64,000 bases of DNA from Solwaraspora sp. WMMA2056 (GTDB taxonomy: Bacteria; Actinomycetota; Actinomycetes; Mycobacteriales; Micromonosporaceae): positions 3,286,001 through 3,350,000 of the forward strand of contig NZ_CP128360.1 in NCBI RefSeq assembly GCF_030345095.1. Direction: 5' to 3'. The stretch's first letter is position 1. Each line of letters starts with the position of its first letter. The position numbers and the translations under genes were made by a program. Under the pieces are notes generated by a model. That model was not told the origin of the DNA and ran no database searches. It saw nothing but the letters and a program-made list of their open reading frames with translations. Shown one piece after another: positions 25,286-33,036 of the stretch.

Positions 25286-25903
25286 TCAGATCTTGTCGCC
25301 GAGCTGCACCCGGGGCACCGGGGTGCGCATCCGGCGGAACGTCATCGCCCGCATGATGGCGTAGAAGTACAGGCCACCCATCCGCTCCGTCGACTTCGGG
25401 AACCGTTGCCGGACCAGCTTGCGGATCCGGCGGGAGATCAGCACCGAGTCGACGACGACGGCCAGCGCCAGGGTCACCCAGAGCAGGTTCGAGCCCAACT
25501 GCACCACCGGCGGCATGGTCGGTCCCGAACCGATCAGCACCAGCAGCGCGCCACCGAAGAACCAGGTGCCGACGGTACGGCGGGAATCGACCACGTCGCG
25601 GGCGAGTCCCCGTTCGGGGGCGCGGTCGCGGGGGCCACCCTCCCGCCGGAACTCCTCGGAGATCGCCGCCCGCCGGGCCCGCCGTTGCTCACGGGCCTCC
25701 TGCTTGGTCAGCGGCTTCGCGTCCCCGGCCGGCCGTCGGCCGGCGGCCGGACGCTTCGGGGTGACCACCCCGAGCTCCTTCTTGCTCGGCGTGTAGCCCC
25801 GGGGGCGGTCCGAGCCGGACTCCTCAGGCGTGGGGAGGTCGTCCTCCGGTCGGTCGGCTTCCACGACATCGGCGGCGGCTTTGCGGCGAAACAGCGACGG
25901 CAC
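25286..25903 (-). CDS. DUF3043 family membrane protein
   Basis: A 205-aa protein starting at GTG 25903 (VPSLFRRKAAADV). The first 110 residues are hydrophilic and basic (KKELGVVTPKRPAAGRR, KQEAREQRRARR), followed by two hydrophobic segments at about 120-140 and 145-162 and a basic tail with YFYAIMRAMTFRRMR. This is the DUF3043 pattern of actinobacteria; function unknown. Longer open frames upstream lack a ribosome site and run through the hairpin at 25971, so I reject them. Confidence 0.85.
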   Translation of the reverse strand: MPSLFRRKAAADVVEADRPEDDLPTPEESGSDRPRGYTPSKKELGVVTPKRPAAGRRPAGDAKPLTKQEAREQRRARRAAISEEFRREGGPRDRAPERGLARDVVDSRRTVGTWFFGGALLVLIGSGPTMPPVVQLGSNLLWVTLALAVVVDSVLISRRIRKLVRQRFPKSTERMGGLYFYAIMRAMTFRRMRTPVPRVQLGDKI

Positions 25904-25970
25904 GCGTGAAGGGTAGCCAACCAGGGGCGTCAGCCGCACCTCGCACCCGTACGGCCGGCACCCTGCTCCG

Positions 25971-26030
25971 ACGATCTTGCGCTTATCGAGAAGATTTGTC
26001 GTGAATGTCTCTCGATAAGCGCAAGATCGT
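25971..26030. repeat. Long-stem hairpin element (21-bp perfect stem, 18-base loop)
   Basis: The arm 25971-25991 (ACGATCTTGCGCTTATCGAG plus A) is perfectly complementary to 26010-26030, with loop 25992-26009. It lies eight bases downstream of the murA stop, so it may terminate murA, but the long stem, long loop and moderate GC differ from ordinary terminators here and suggest a dispersed repeat element. Confidence 0.8.
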
Positions 26031-26037
26031 TGGGGAT

Positions 26038-27393
26038 TCAGGGGCGTTCGACGTGGGCGCCGAGATCGGCCAACTTCGCCTCGAAGTCCTCGTACCCGCG
26101 GTTGATCAGGTCGACGCCGTACACCCGCGAGGTGCCCTCGGCGGCGAGTGCGGCGATCAGATGGCTGAACCCGGCCCGCAGATCCGGGATGACCAGGTCC
26201 GCGGCGTGCAGCTTGCTCGGGCCGGCGATGACCGCCGAGTGCTTGAAGTTGCGCCGACCGAACCGGCACGGGGTACCGCCCAGGCACTCCCGGTAGACCT
26301 GGATCGTCGCGCCCATCGTGTTGAGCGCCTCGGTGTAGCCCAGCCGCTGCTCGTACACCGTCTCGTGGACGATCGACAGCCCCCGCGCCTGGGTCAGCGC
26401 GACGACCAGCGGCTGCTGCCAGTCGGTCATGAATCCGGGGTGCACGTCGGTCTCGAGGGCGACCGCCCGCAGCTCGTTGCCGGGGTGCCAGAAGCGGATG
26501 CCACCCTCCTGGCCGGTGCTGCCGACCCGGGGCGGCCGGGCGTCGGTGACCTCGTAGGCGCCGCCGACCGAGCGGAAGACGTTCAGGAAGGTCATCATGT
26601 CGGCCTGCTGGGCACCGAGCACGTTGACGTCGCCGCCGGTGGCCAGCGCCGCCGCCGCCCAGCTCGCCGCCTCGATCCGGTCCGGGATCGGCCGGTGCGA
26701 GTAGCCGCCGAGCCGGGGCACCCCGTGGATCTCGATGACCCGGTCGGTGTGCACCTTGATGATCGCGCCCATCTTCTGCATGACGCAGATCAGGTCGATG
26801 ATCTCCGGCTCGACGGCGGCGTTGCGCAGCTCGGTGACGCCGTCGGCGAGCACCGCGGTCAACAGCACCTGCTCGGTGGCGCCGACACTCGGGTACGGCA
26901 GCTCGAACTTGGTGCCGTGCAGCCCGTTCGGGGCGGTCAGGTGCAGCCCCTGCGGGGTCTTCTCGACGACCGCGCCGAACTCGCGCAGCGCCTGCATGTG
27001 GAAGTCGATCGGGCGCGGGCCGATGTGGCAGCCGCCGAGGTCCGGGATGAAGGCGTGGCCGAGCCGGTGCAGCAGCGGACCACAGAACAGGATCGGGATC
27101 CGGCTGGATCCGGCGTGCACGTTGATCTGGTCGAACGAGGCGCTCTCCACGTTTGCCGGGTCCAGCAGCAGTTCGCCGTCCTCGGCGCCGTCGCTGACCT
27201 TGACTCCGTGCAGTTCGAGCAGACCGCGCACGACCTCGACGTCGCGGATCCGCGGTACGTCGTACAGCCGGCTCGGCTCGTCACCGAGCAGGGCGGCCAC
27301 CATCGCCTTGGAGACGAGATTCTTGGCACCTCGGACCCGGATCTGTCCGTGCAGCGGAGTGCCGCCATGCACGATCAGGACGTCGTCGGTCAA
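26038..27393 (-). CDS. murA: UDP-N-acetylglucosamine 1-carboxyvinyltransferase (second actinobacterial type)
   Basis: MurA transfers enolpyruvate to UDP-GlcNAc, the first step of peptidoglycan synthesis. The 451-aa product has the catalytic-loop cysteine in LGGCHIGPRPIDFH, RGAKNLVSKAM at the N-terminus and PDRIEAASWAAAALA. I choose TTG at 27393 because GGAGG sits five bases before it and the protein then begins LTDDVLIVHGGTPLHG, as in the second Streptomyces MurA (SCO5998-like, from memory). Upstream in-frame ATGs at 27537 and 27498 would add a tail without homology. Fosfomycin sensitivity is expected because the cysteine is present. Confidence 0.92.
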   Translation of the reverse strand: MTDDVLIVHGGTPLHGQIRVRGAKNLVSKAMVAALLGDEPSRLYDVPRIRDVEVVRGLLELHGVKVSDGAEDGELLLDPANVESASFDQINVHAGSSRIPILFCGPLLHRLGHAFIPDLGGCHIGPRPIDFHMQALREFGAVVEKTPQGLHLTAPNGLHGTKFELPYPSVGATEQVLLTAVLADGVTELRNAAVEPEIIDLICVMQKMGAIIKVHTDRVIEIHGVPRLGGYSHRPIPDRIEAASWAAAALATGGDVNVLGAQQADMMTFLNVFRSVGGAYEVTDARPPRVGSTGQEGGIRFWHPGNELRAVALETDVHPGFMTDWQQPLVVALTQARGLSIVHETVYEQRLGYTEALNTMGATIQVYRECLGGTPCRFGRRNFKHSAVIAGPSKLHAADLVIPDLRAGFSHLIAALAAEGTSRVYGVDLINRGYEDFEAKLADLGAHVERP

Positions 27394-27600
27394 CGAAACC
27401 TCCAGCGCGTCGATGCTGCCGTCGTATGGGGTGGAGCGGTTGCCCGGCGATGCGGGGAGAAATGTGTCCCGGCCGGCGGTGGGCGAAACCACGGGCATCG
27501 AAGATCCGCGTTGCCCGTTCGTCGCCTGGGGCAGCATAGCGCTCTGTGATGAGAGTGGGATCCCGCAAGCGCTGCGATTGGCACGAATTCGGGAACGACG

Positions 27601-27630
27601 GTACGTAAATGTAGGTTCTACATTACGTAC
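27601..27630. promoter_or_regulatory. AT-rich near-perfect palindrome between nadA and murA
   Basis: GTACGTAAATGTAG (27601-27614) and CTACATTACGTAC (27618-27630) are complementary except for one bulged A, around GTT. It is 30 bases after the nadA stop and about 210 bases before the murA start. It could be an operator for the murA promoter or a weak terminator of nadA; low GC favours a protein-binding site. Confidence 0.5.
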
Positions 27631-27660
27631 GGTGACTGAATTGTGGTGTCGCGCATCCGA

Positions 27661-28839
27661 TCAGGGCAGCGCCAACATCTGATCCAGGGCGACCCGGGCG
27701 AAGTGTGCCGTCCGCTCCTCGACCGTGATCTGGTTCGGCACCCGACCGGCGACGAGCTCTTCCAGTGCCCACACCAGGTGCGGCAGGTCGATCCGGTTCA
27801 TCGTCGAGCAGTAGCAGACCGCGCGGTCCAGGAACATGACCTGCTTGTCCGGGTGGGCCAGCGCCAGCCGCCGGACCAGGTTCAGCTCGGTGCCGACCGC
27901 CCACGCCGAACCGGCCGGCGCCGCCTCGATGGTCCGGATGATGTACTCCGTCGAGCCGACCTGATCGGCCGCGGTGACCACCTCGTAGCGGCACTCCGGG
28001 TGGACCAGCACATTGACCCCGGGCACCCGCATCCGTACCTCGTCGACGCTGCTGCGGGTGAACCGGCCGTGCACCGAGCAGTGCCCCCGCCACAGCACCA
28101 TCTTCGCCTCGCGCAACTGCTGCGCGGTCAGCCCACCACCGGGCTTGTGCGGGTCGTAGAGCACACAGTCGTCGGCGTCCAGCCCCATCTCCAGCACTGC
28201 CGTGTTGCGGCCCAGATGCTGGTCCGGCAGGAACAGCACCCGCTGGCCCCGCTCGAACGCCCAGTCCAGCGCCCGCTTGGCGTTCGACGAGGTGCAGACC
28301 ACCCCGCCGTTTCGGCCGACGAAACCCTTGATGTCCGCCGACGAGTTCATGTACGTCACCGGCACCGTCGAGTCGGCCGCACCCGCGTCGGCCAGCGCCT
28401 CCCAGGCGGTCTCCACCTGACCCAGCACCGCCATGTCCGCCATCGAACAGCCGGCGGCCAGGTCCGGCAGGACCACCCGCTGGGCGTCGTTGGTCAAGAT
28501 GTCGGCGCTTTCGGCCATGAAGTGCACACCGCAGAACACGATGAACTCCGCCGACGGCCGGGCGGCGGCCTCCCGGGCCAGCTTGAACGAGTCGCCGGTC
28601 ACGTCGGCGAACTGGATCACCTCGTCACGCTGGTAGTGGTGCCCGAGGACGAAGACCCGGTCACCCAGCGCCGCCTTGGCGGCGGTGGCTCGGGCGACCA
28701 GGCCCGGGTCGCTCGGTGCCGGCAGGTCACCGGGACACTCCACGCCGCGCTCGGTCGCCGGATCGGCACCCCGGCCGAGCAGCAACAGGGCGGTCGCGGT
28801 GCTGGACGGCTCAACCCACGTCGAAGTCACGAGATCCAT
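27661..28839 (-). CDS. nadA: Quinolinate synthase A (4Fe-4S)
   Basis: NadA condenses iminoaspartate with dihydroxyacetone phosphate to quinolinate in de novo NAD synthesis. The 392-aa product has the three Fe-S cysteines of the family in AAGCSMADM, VVCTSSNAKRA and, at the C-terminus, RAVCYCSTMNR, plus VLGHHYQRDEV near residue 65. ATG start. Here it stands without nadB or nadC; it is divergent from the glycerate kinase gene with 60 bases between, in which a 16-bp palindrome lies. Confidence 0.95.
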   Translation of the reverse strand: MDLVTSTWVEPSSTATALLLLGRGADPATERGVECPGDLPAPSDPGLVARATAAKAALGDRVFVLGHHYQRDEVIQFADVTGDSFKLAREAAARPSAEFIVFCGVHFMAESADILTNDAQRVVLPDLAAGCSMADMAVLGQVETAWEALADAGAADSTVPVTYMNSSADIKGFVGRNGGVVCTSSNAKRALDWAFERGQRVLFLPDQHLGRNTAVLEMGLDADDCVLYDPHKPGGGLTAQQLREAKMVLWRGHCSVHGRFTRSSVDEVRMRVPGVNVLVHPECRYEVVTAADQVGSTEYIIRTIEAAPAGSAWAVGTELNLVRRLALAHPDKQVMFLDRAVCYCSTMNRIDLPHLVWALEELVAGRVPNQITVEERTAHFARVALDQMLALP

Positions 28840-28874
28840 GCTCGCACAGGTCCGCCCGCCTGCGACCAGTCAGC

Positions 28875-28890
28875 GTGTGGCCTGCCACAC
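28875..28890. promoter_or_regulatory. 16-bp palindrome in nadA/glycerate kinase divergent promoter
   Basis: GTGTGGCCTGCCACAC is a perfect 7-2-7 inverted repeat nine bases before the glycerate kinase ATG and 36 bases before the nadA ATG. Its position allows one regulator to control both genes. Confidence 0.55.
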
Positions 28891-28899
28891 TGCCAGACC

Positions 28900-30045
28900 A
28901 TGCGGGTCCTGATCTGTCCGGACAAGTTCGCCGGCACCCTCACCGCTCCCGAGGTGGCGGCCGCCGTCGCCGCCGGCTGGCGGGACCGGGCACCTACCGA
29001 CGAACTCGTGGAGCTGCCGCTGTCCGACGGGGGACCGGGCTTCGTCGACGCCCTGGCCGGGCCGACCGGCGGGCGGCGGATCGCCGTACCCACCGTCGAC
29101 CCGCTGGGCCGGCCGGTCGCCGGGGAGATCCTGCTGGTCGACGACCCGGCCGGGCGTACCGCGTACGTGGAGAGCGCCCAGGCGTGCGGCCTGCACCTGC
29201 TGACCCCGACCGAGCGTGACCCGAAACACACCACCTCGTACGGCCTGGGCGTGCTGCTGCTCGCTGCGGTCGAGCACGGGGCCCGTCGGGTCGTCGTCGG
29301 GCTCGGCGGGTCGGCCACCAACGACGCTGGGGCCGGCATGCTCACCGCGATCGGCGTCACCCCGCTGGACGCTGCCGGCTACGCCCTGCCGTACGGCGGT
29401 GCGGCGCTCGCCGCCGCCGAGTCCCTGGACGGCGTACCCCGGCTGCGGGGCGTCGAACTGGTCGCGGCGACCGACGTCGACAATCCGCTGACCGGGCTGC
29501 ACGGGGCCAGCAACGTGTACGGGCCGCAGAAGGGCGCCGACCGGGCCGACGTACTGCTGCTCGACGCCGCGCTGGAACGCTTCGCCGGCGTCCTGGTCGC
29601 CGGCCTGCCCGGCTGCCCCCCGCAGCTGGCGGCGCTGCCCGGAGCCGGCGCCGCCGGTGGCCTCGGGGCCGCCCTGCTCGCCCTCGGCGGCCGCTGCGAA
29701 TCCGGCATCGCGCTGGTCACCGGGCTGATCGGGCTGGACGCCGCGCTGGACGCGGCGGATCTGGTGGTCACCGGCGAAGGGTCGTTCGACCACCAGTCGC
29801 TGCGCGGCAAGGTGGTCGCGGGGGTGGCCGGTGCCGCCCGGGACCGGGGACTGCCCTGCGTGGTGCTGGCCGGCCAGGTTGCCACCGGCCGACGGGAGGC
29901 CGCCGCGGCCGGGGTCACCGAGACGTACGCCCTGGTCGACCACTTCGGGGGGGAGACGGGTGGCGGGCTGGAGCAGGCGCTGGCCCGCCCGGCCGAGGGG
30001 CTGCGCCGGATCGCCGCTCGGCTGGCCGGTCAGTGGAGCCGCTGA
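28900..30045 (+). CDS. Glycerate kinase (type II, GarK family)
   Basis: A 381-aa kinase phosphorylating glycerate. It shows PDKFAGTLTAPEVAAA at the N-terminus, VESAQACGLHLL near 91, GLGGSATNDAGAGML near 130 and VVTGEGSFDHQSLRGKVV near 290, all typical of the family. The ATG at 28900 has no clear ribosome site, so the transcript may be leaderless. It is divergent from nadA and 139 bases upstream of erpA; the same neighbours occur in mycobacteria (Rv2205c, Rv2204c from memory). Confidence 0.92.
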   Translation: MRVLICPDKFAGTLTAPEVAAAVAAGWRDRAPTDELVELPLSDGGPGFVDALAGPTGGRRIAVPTVDPLGRPVAGEILLVDDPAGRTAYVESAQACGLHLLTPTERDPKHTTSYGLGVLLLAAVEHGARRVVVGLGGSATNDAGAGMLTAIGVTPLDAAGYALPYGGAALAAAESLDGVPRLRGVELVAATDVDNPLTGLHGASNVYGPQKGADRADVLLLDAALERFAGVLVAGLPGCPPQLAALPGAGAAGGLGAALLALGGRCESGIALVTGLIGLDAALDAADLVVTGEGSFDHQSLRGKVVAGVAGAARDRGLPCVVLAGQVATGRREAAAAGVTETYALVDHFGGETGGGLEQALARPAEGLRRIAARLAGQWSR

Positions 30046-30110
30046 CCGGCCGTCCGGTCATGAGGAGCGTGACACTGGTGGCTCGTCACGGACAGATTGT
30101 CGGTGCCGGA

Positions 30111-30139
30111 TTGGGAATCGCCGCCGGGGCGGTTAGCGT
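30111..30139 (+). promoter_or_regulatory. Promoter of erpA
   Basis: TTGGGA (30111-30116), a 17-base spacer and TAGCGT (30134-30139) match the housekeeping sigma consensus of actinobacteria. The start of transcription would be near 30146, about 40 bases before the GTG at 30185. Confidence 0.65.
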
Positions 30140-30184
30140 TACCTGATACGGACGAATACGCACCGTCGCAGGGGAGACCAACTC

Positions 30185-30553
30185 GTGAGCACATCAGCCC
30201 AGTCCGAAACGGCCGAGACCGCCGCCTCGACCACCATCGTCCTCACCGACATGGCGGCCGAGAAGGTCAAGGCCCTGCTCGACCAGGAGGGCCGCGACGA
30301 CCTGCGGCTGCGGGTCGCCGTCCAGCCGGGTGGCTGCTCGGGCCTGCGGTACCAGCTGTTCTTCGACGAGCGCTCGTTGGACGGGGACGTCGTCAGTGAC
30401 TTCGGCGGCGTCGAGGTCGTGGTGGACCGGATGAGCGCCCCGTACCTTGCCGGCGCGAAGATCGACTTCGCCGACCGGATCGACGCCCAGGGCTTCACGA
30501 TCGACAACCCGAACGCGCAGAACTCCTGCGCCTGCGGCGACTCCTTCCACTGA
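30185..30553 (+). CDS. erpA: HesB/IscA-type iron-sulfur cluster insertion protein
   Basis: A 122-aa A-type carrier that receives Fe-S clusters and passes them to apo-proteins. The three ligand cysteines are in QPGGCSGLRYQL and SCACGDSF at the C-terminus. GTG start behind AGGGGAG, with a good promoter at 30111. Likely clients encoded in the window are LipA, NadA and the Rieske protein QcrA. A homologue in this position is present in mycobacteria. The sulfur donor may be the cysteine desulfurase at 35427, though actinobacteria also use a SUF system elsewhere. Confidence 0.94.
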   Translation: MSTSAQSETAETAASTTIVLTDMAAEKVKALLDQEGRDDLRLRVAVQPGGCSGLRYQLFFDERSLDGDVVSDFGGVEVVVDRMSAPYLAGAKIDFADRIDAQGFTIDNPNAQNSCACGDSFH

Positions 30554-30712
30554 TCCCGTCGGTCGCGTCACCGTCCGGGCCGGTCCGCCGGCACCGGACG
30601 GTCACGTGTGGGGAGATCGTGCTCAATTGAGACTGGTACGGGTTCTGATCGCCCCCGTGCCGGTAAGCTGGCCGACGCACGTTTTTCATACCCCCGACAC
30701 ACGAGGGCCCTC

Positions 30713-31690
30713 ATGAAGATCGCCGTCACCGGCTCGATCGCCACCGACCACCTGATGCACTTCCCGGGCCGGTTCGCCGGTCAGCTGATCGCCGACCAGC
30801 TGGACAAGGTCTCCCTGTCGTTCCTCGTCGACGACCTCGTCGTCCGCCGGGGCGGGGTGGCGGCGAACATCTCCTTCGGGATGGCCCAGCTCGGCCTGCG
30901 GCCGGTCCTGCTCGGTGCGGTCGGTGCCGACTTCGCCGACTACCGCTCCTGGCTGGAACGCCACGGCGTCGACTGCGACTCGGTACACGTCAGCGAGTTG
31001 GCGCACACGGCCCGGTTCGTCTGCACCACCGACGACGACCTGTGCCAGATCGCCTCCTTCTACGCCGGCGCGATGAGCGAGGCCCGCAACATCGAGCTGG
31101 CTCCGGTCGCCGCCCGGGTCGGTGGGCTCGACCTGGTGCTGGTCAGCGCCAACGACCCGGCGGCGATGCTGCGCCACTCGGCCGAGTGCCGCGACCGGGG
31201 CTACCGGTTCGCCGCCGACCCGTCGCAGCAGCTGGCCCGGATGAGCGGCGAGGATGTCCGGCAGCTCATCGACGGAGCAGAATATCTGCTGACCAACGAG
31301 TACGAGCGGTCGCTGCTGGAGAGCAAGGTCGGCCTCAGCGGCGACCAGCTGCTCGACCTGGTGACGGTACGGGTCACCACGCTCGGCGCCGACGGGGTGG
31401 AGATCACCGGCCGGGGCATCGAGCGGATCCACGTACCGGTGGCCCGCGACGTCGTCGCCGACGACCCGACCGGTGTCGGTGACGGGTTCCGGGCCGGTTT
31501 CTTCGCCGCGCTCGGCTGGGGTCTCGGCCTGGAGCGGGCCGCGCAGGTCGGCTGCCTGGTCGCCGCGCTGGTGCTGGAGACCACCGGCCCGCAGGAGTAC
31601 GACGTCAAGCCGGACATCTTCCTCAAGCGTCTCGCCGACTCCTACGGCGACGCCGCCGCCGAGGACGTCCGCCCCTTCCTGCCCGCCTGA
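30713..31690 (+). CDS. PfkB-family kinase, AdoK-like (adenosine kinase type)
   Basis: A 325-aa ribokinase-fold kinase beginning MKIAVTGSIATDHLMHFPGR. It carries RRGGVAANISFGMAQLG in the substrate domain, AADPSQQLARMSGE, and the catalytic ADDPTGVGDGFRAGFF with the general-base aspartate. The sequence follows closely the mycobacterial adenosine kinase AdoK (Rv2202c, from memory), which is a PfkB member unlike other adenosine kinases; substrate here is therefore probably adenosine, but a sugar cannot be excluded. ATG at 30713. It follows erpA by 159 bases and ends before a long-stem hairpin. Confidence 0.88.
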   Translation: MKIAVTGSIATDHLMHFPGRFAGQLIADQLDKVSLSFLVDDLVVRRGGVAANISFGMAQLGLRPVLLGAVGADFADYRSWLERHGVDCDSVHVSELAHTARFVCTTDDDLCQIASFYAGAMSEARNIELAPVAARVGGLDLVLVSANDPAAMLRHSAECRDRGYRFAADPSQQLARMSGEDVRQLIDGAEYLLTNEYERSLLESKVGLSGDQLLDLVTVRVTTLGADGVEITGRGIERIHVPVARDVVADDPTGVGDGFRAGFFAALGWGLGLERAAQVGCLVAALVLETTGPQEYDVKPDIFLKRLADSYGDAAAEDVRPFLPA

Positions 31691-31733
31691 CGTACGTAGC
31701 AGCTCGGCCGTCGGCCCGTCGCGGGTCAGCGCC

Positions 31734-31800
31734 AAGATCAATGTGAGCGCCATGGGTCTCATCCACGCTGGTTGACACCCATAGCGCTCACATTGATCTT
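31734..31800. repeat. Long-stem hairpin element (24-bp stem, 19-base loop)
   Basis: Arm 31734-31757 (AAGATCAATGTGAGCGCCAT onward) pairs with 31777-31800 with a single C-A mismatch; the loop is 31758-31776. It lies between convergent genes ending at 31690 and 31817 and probably terminates both. The design (stem over 20 bp, loop of 18-19) is the same as at 25971-26030. Confidence 0.8.
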
Positions 31801-31816
31801 CAACCTGATCGGCCAG

Positions 31817-32731
31817 CTATCCCAGCCGGTTCAGCGCGGCGGTGAGGAAGGCGTCACGGCGGGCGTTGAGGGTCGCCGCCGACAGGTCGTCGCGGCCCTG
31901 GGCGTGGATCGTGGCGAGAGACAGCGCCAGATCGCTGGGCAGGTTCTGCGCTGCGACCGCGTCCCAGTAGGCGAGTGACTGCGGGCGTACGCCGGTGACG
32001 TCGGCCCAGCCGGCGAGAACCTGGTCTGCTGCGTTCCCGCCGAACATCAGCGCCGCGTCCAGCCGCAGCGCGGACAGGTCGATGCCGTTGTCGCCGACTC
32101 CGGCCATGTCCCAGTCGATCAGCCCGGCGACGGCGTCGCCGGTCCACATCAGGTTGCCCTGCCACAGGTCGCCGTGTACCAGTACCAGATCGCCGACCGG
32201 CACCGGGTGCCGCCGGATCCGCTCGTCGGCGTAGCGCAGCAGCGGGGTCGTACGGTCGGTGCCGGCGGCCCGCTCCCGGGCGAAGTCCCGCGCCGCGATC
32301 GGTCGGGTGCGTACCGGCAACTGCGGCGAAGGCTCGACGGCGATGGTGCGTAGGGCCCCTGCCACCGCGCCCATGGCCCGTAGCCGGGCGGCGGTCGGCT
32401 CGATCGGTATCGCACTACGACCAGGCACAACGGTCTGCAGGAGCGCGGCGCTCCCAGATCCTGTGTCGCCGGTGTCGTATCCGATGATCCTCGGTGCCGC
32501 TACGCCCTGTTCCTCAGCGAGCCGGAGTGCGGCGATCTCGGTGAACAGCCGGGCGGGACGCGCCGGGTCGACCGTCTTGAGCACCGCTTCGGTGGTCCGG
32601 CCGCGCTGCGTGATCCGCAGCAGCCACGGATTGTCGCCTGCCCGCAGGCCGCGCACCACCCGGACGGTAGCGTCGCCGCCGATCATTCCAGCGACCCAGT
32701 CGAGCACAGCGTGATCGGGGACCGTCGCCAT
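31817..32731 (-). CDS. APH-family phosphotransferase
   Basis: A 304-aa kinase-fold protein of the aminoglycoside/choline/homoserine kinase group. It has the catalytic loop LVHGDLWQGNLMW and metal-binding GLIDWDMAGVG. The N-lobe lysine is in EAVLKTV. ATG at 32731 with AAAGGA six bases upstream is preferred over an ATG eight codons earlier. Such proteins phosphorylate small molecules, often not antibiotics; substrate is unknown. It begins an accessory patch with regulator genes. Confidence 0.85.
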   Translation of the reverse strand: MATVPDHAVLDWVAGMIGGDATVRVVRGLRAGDNPWLLRITQRGRTTEAVLKTVDPARPARLFTEIAALRLAEEQGVAAPRIIGYDTGDTGSGSAALLQTVVPGRSAIPIEPTAARLRAMGAVAGALRTIAVEPSPQLPVRTRPIAARDFARERAAGTDRTTPLLRYADERIRRHPVPVGDLVLVHGDLWQGNLMWTGDAVAGLIDWDMAGVGDNGIDLSALRLDAALMFGGNAADQVLAGWADVTGVRPQSLAYWDAVAAQNLPSDLALSLATIHAQGRDDLSAATLNARRDAFLTAALNRLG

Positions 32732-32821
32732 CACCGTCCTTTCAGGTCCCCGCAACCGCCCTTGGGGCCTGCTTACGCGGGCACTTCGGGCGTCGCGCAG
32801 GTCGGGGCGGTCGCTGTCGGG

Positions 32822-33022
32822 TCAGCCAACATGATCAGCAGCCAATCGAGTGACGAACGCGGTCCACTGGTCAGCGGAGAAGAGCAGCGTCGGCCCGGTG
32901 CGGTCCTTGCTGTCGCGGACCGCGACAGCGTCCGGCAGTACGGCGCACTCGACGCAGTCGCCGTTGTTGGCGCTGCGGCTGCTGGTGAACCAGCGCGCGG
33001 TGGCCAGGTCGGGGGTGGGCAT
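32822..33022 (-). CDS. DUF397 protein (BldB-like small protein)
   Basis: A 66-aa protein with the DUF397 core: RWFTSSRSANNGDCVECA, AVRDSKDRTGPTLLFS and WTAFVTRL. ATG with GGAGG five bases upstream. It lies 14 bases after the XRE/DUF5753 gene on the same strand. Such pairs are abundant in Streptomyces and relatives; the developmental BldB/WhiJ pair is the studied case, where the small protein modulates the DNA-binding partner. Confidence 0.92.
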   Translation of the reverse strand: MPTPDLATARWFTSSRSANNGDCVECAVLPDAVAVRDSKDRTGPTLLFSADQWTAFVTRLAADHVG

Positions 33023-33036
33023 GACAGCCTCCGGTG

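Noticed and set aside
25904-26287. Longer 5' end of the DUF3043 gene reaching into murA
   Set aside because: The extension runs through the perfect hairpin at 25971-26030 and antisense murA and has no family-like residues; GTG 25903 fits.
27394-27537. murA start at ATG 27537 or 27498
   Set aside because: The added residues (GRDTFLPASPGNRSTPYDG) have no counterpart in MurA, while TTG 27393 has GGAGG at five bases and the right N-terminus.
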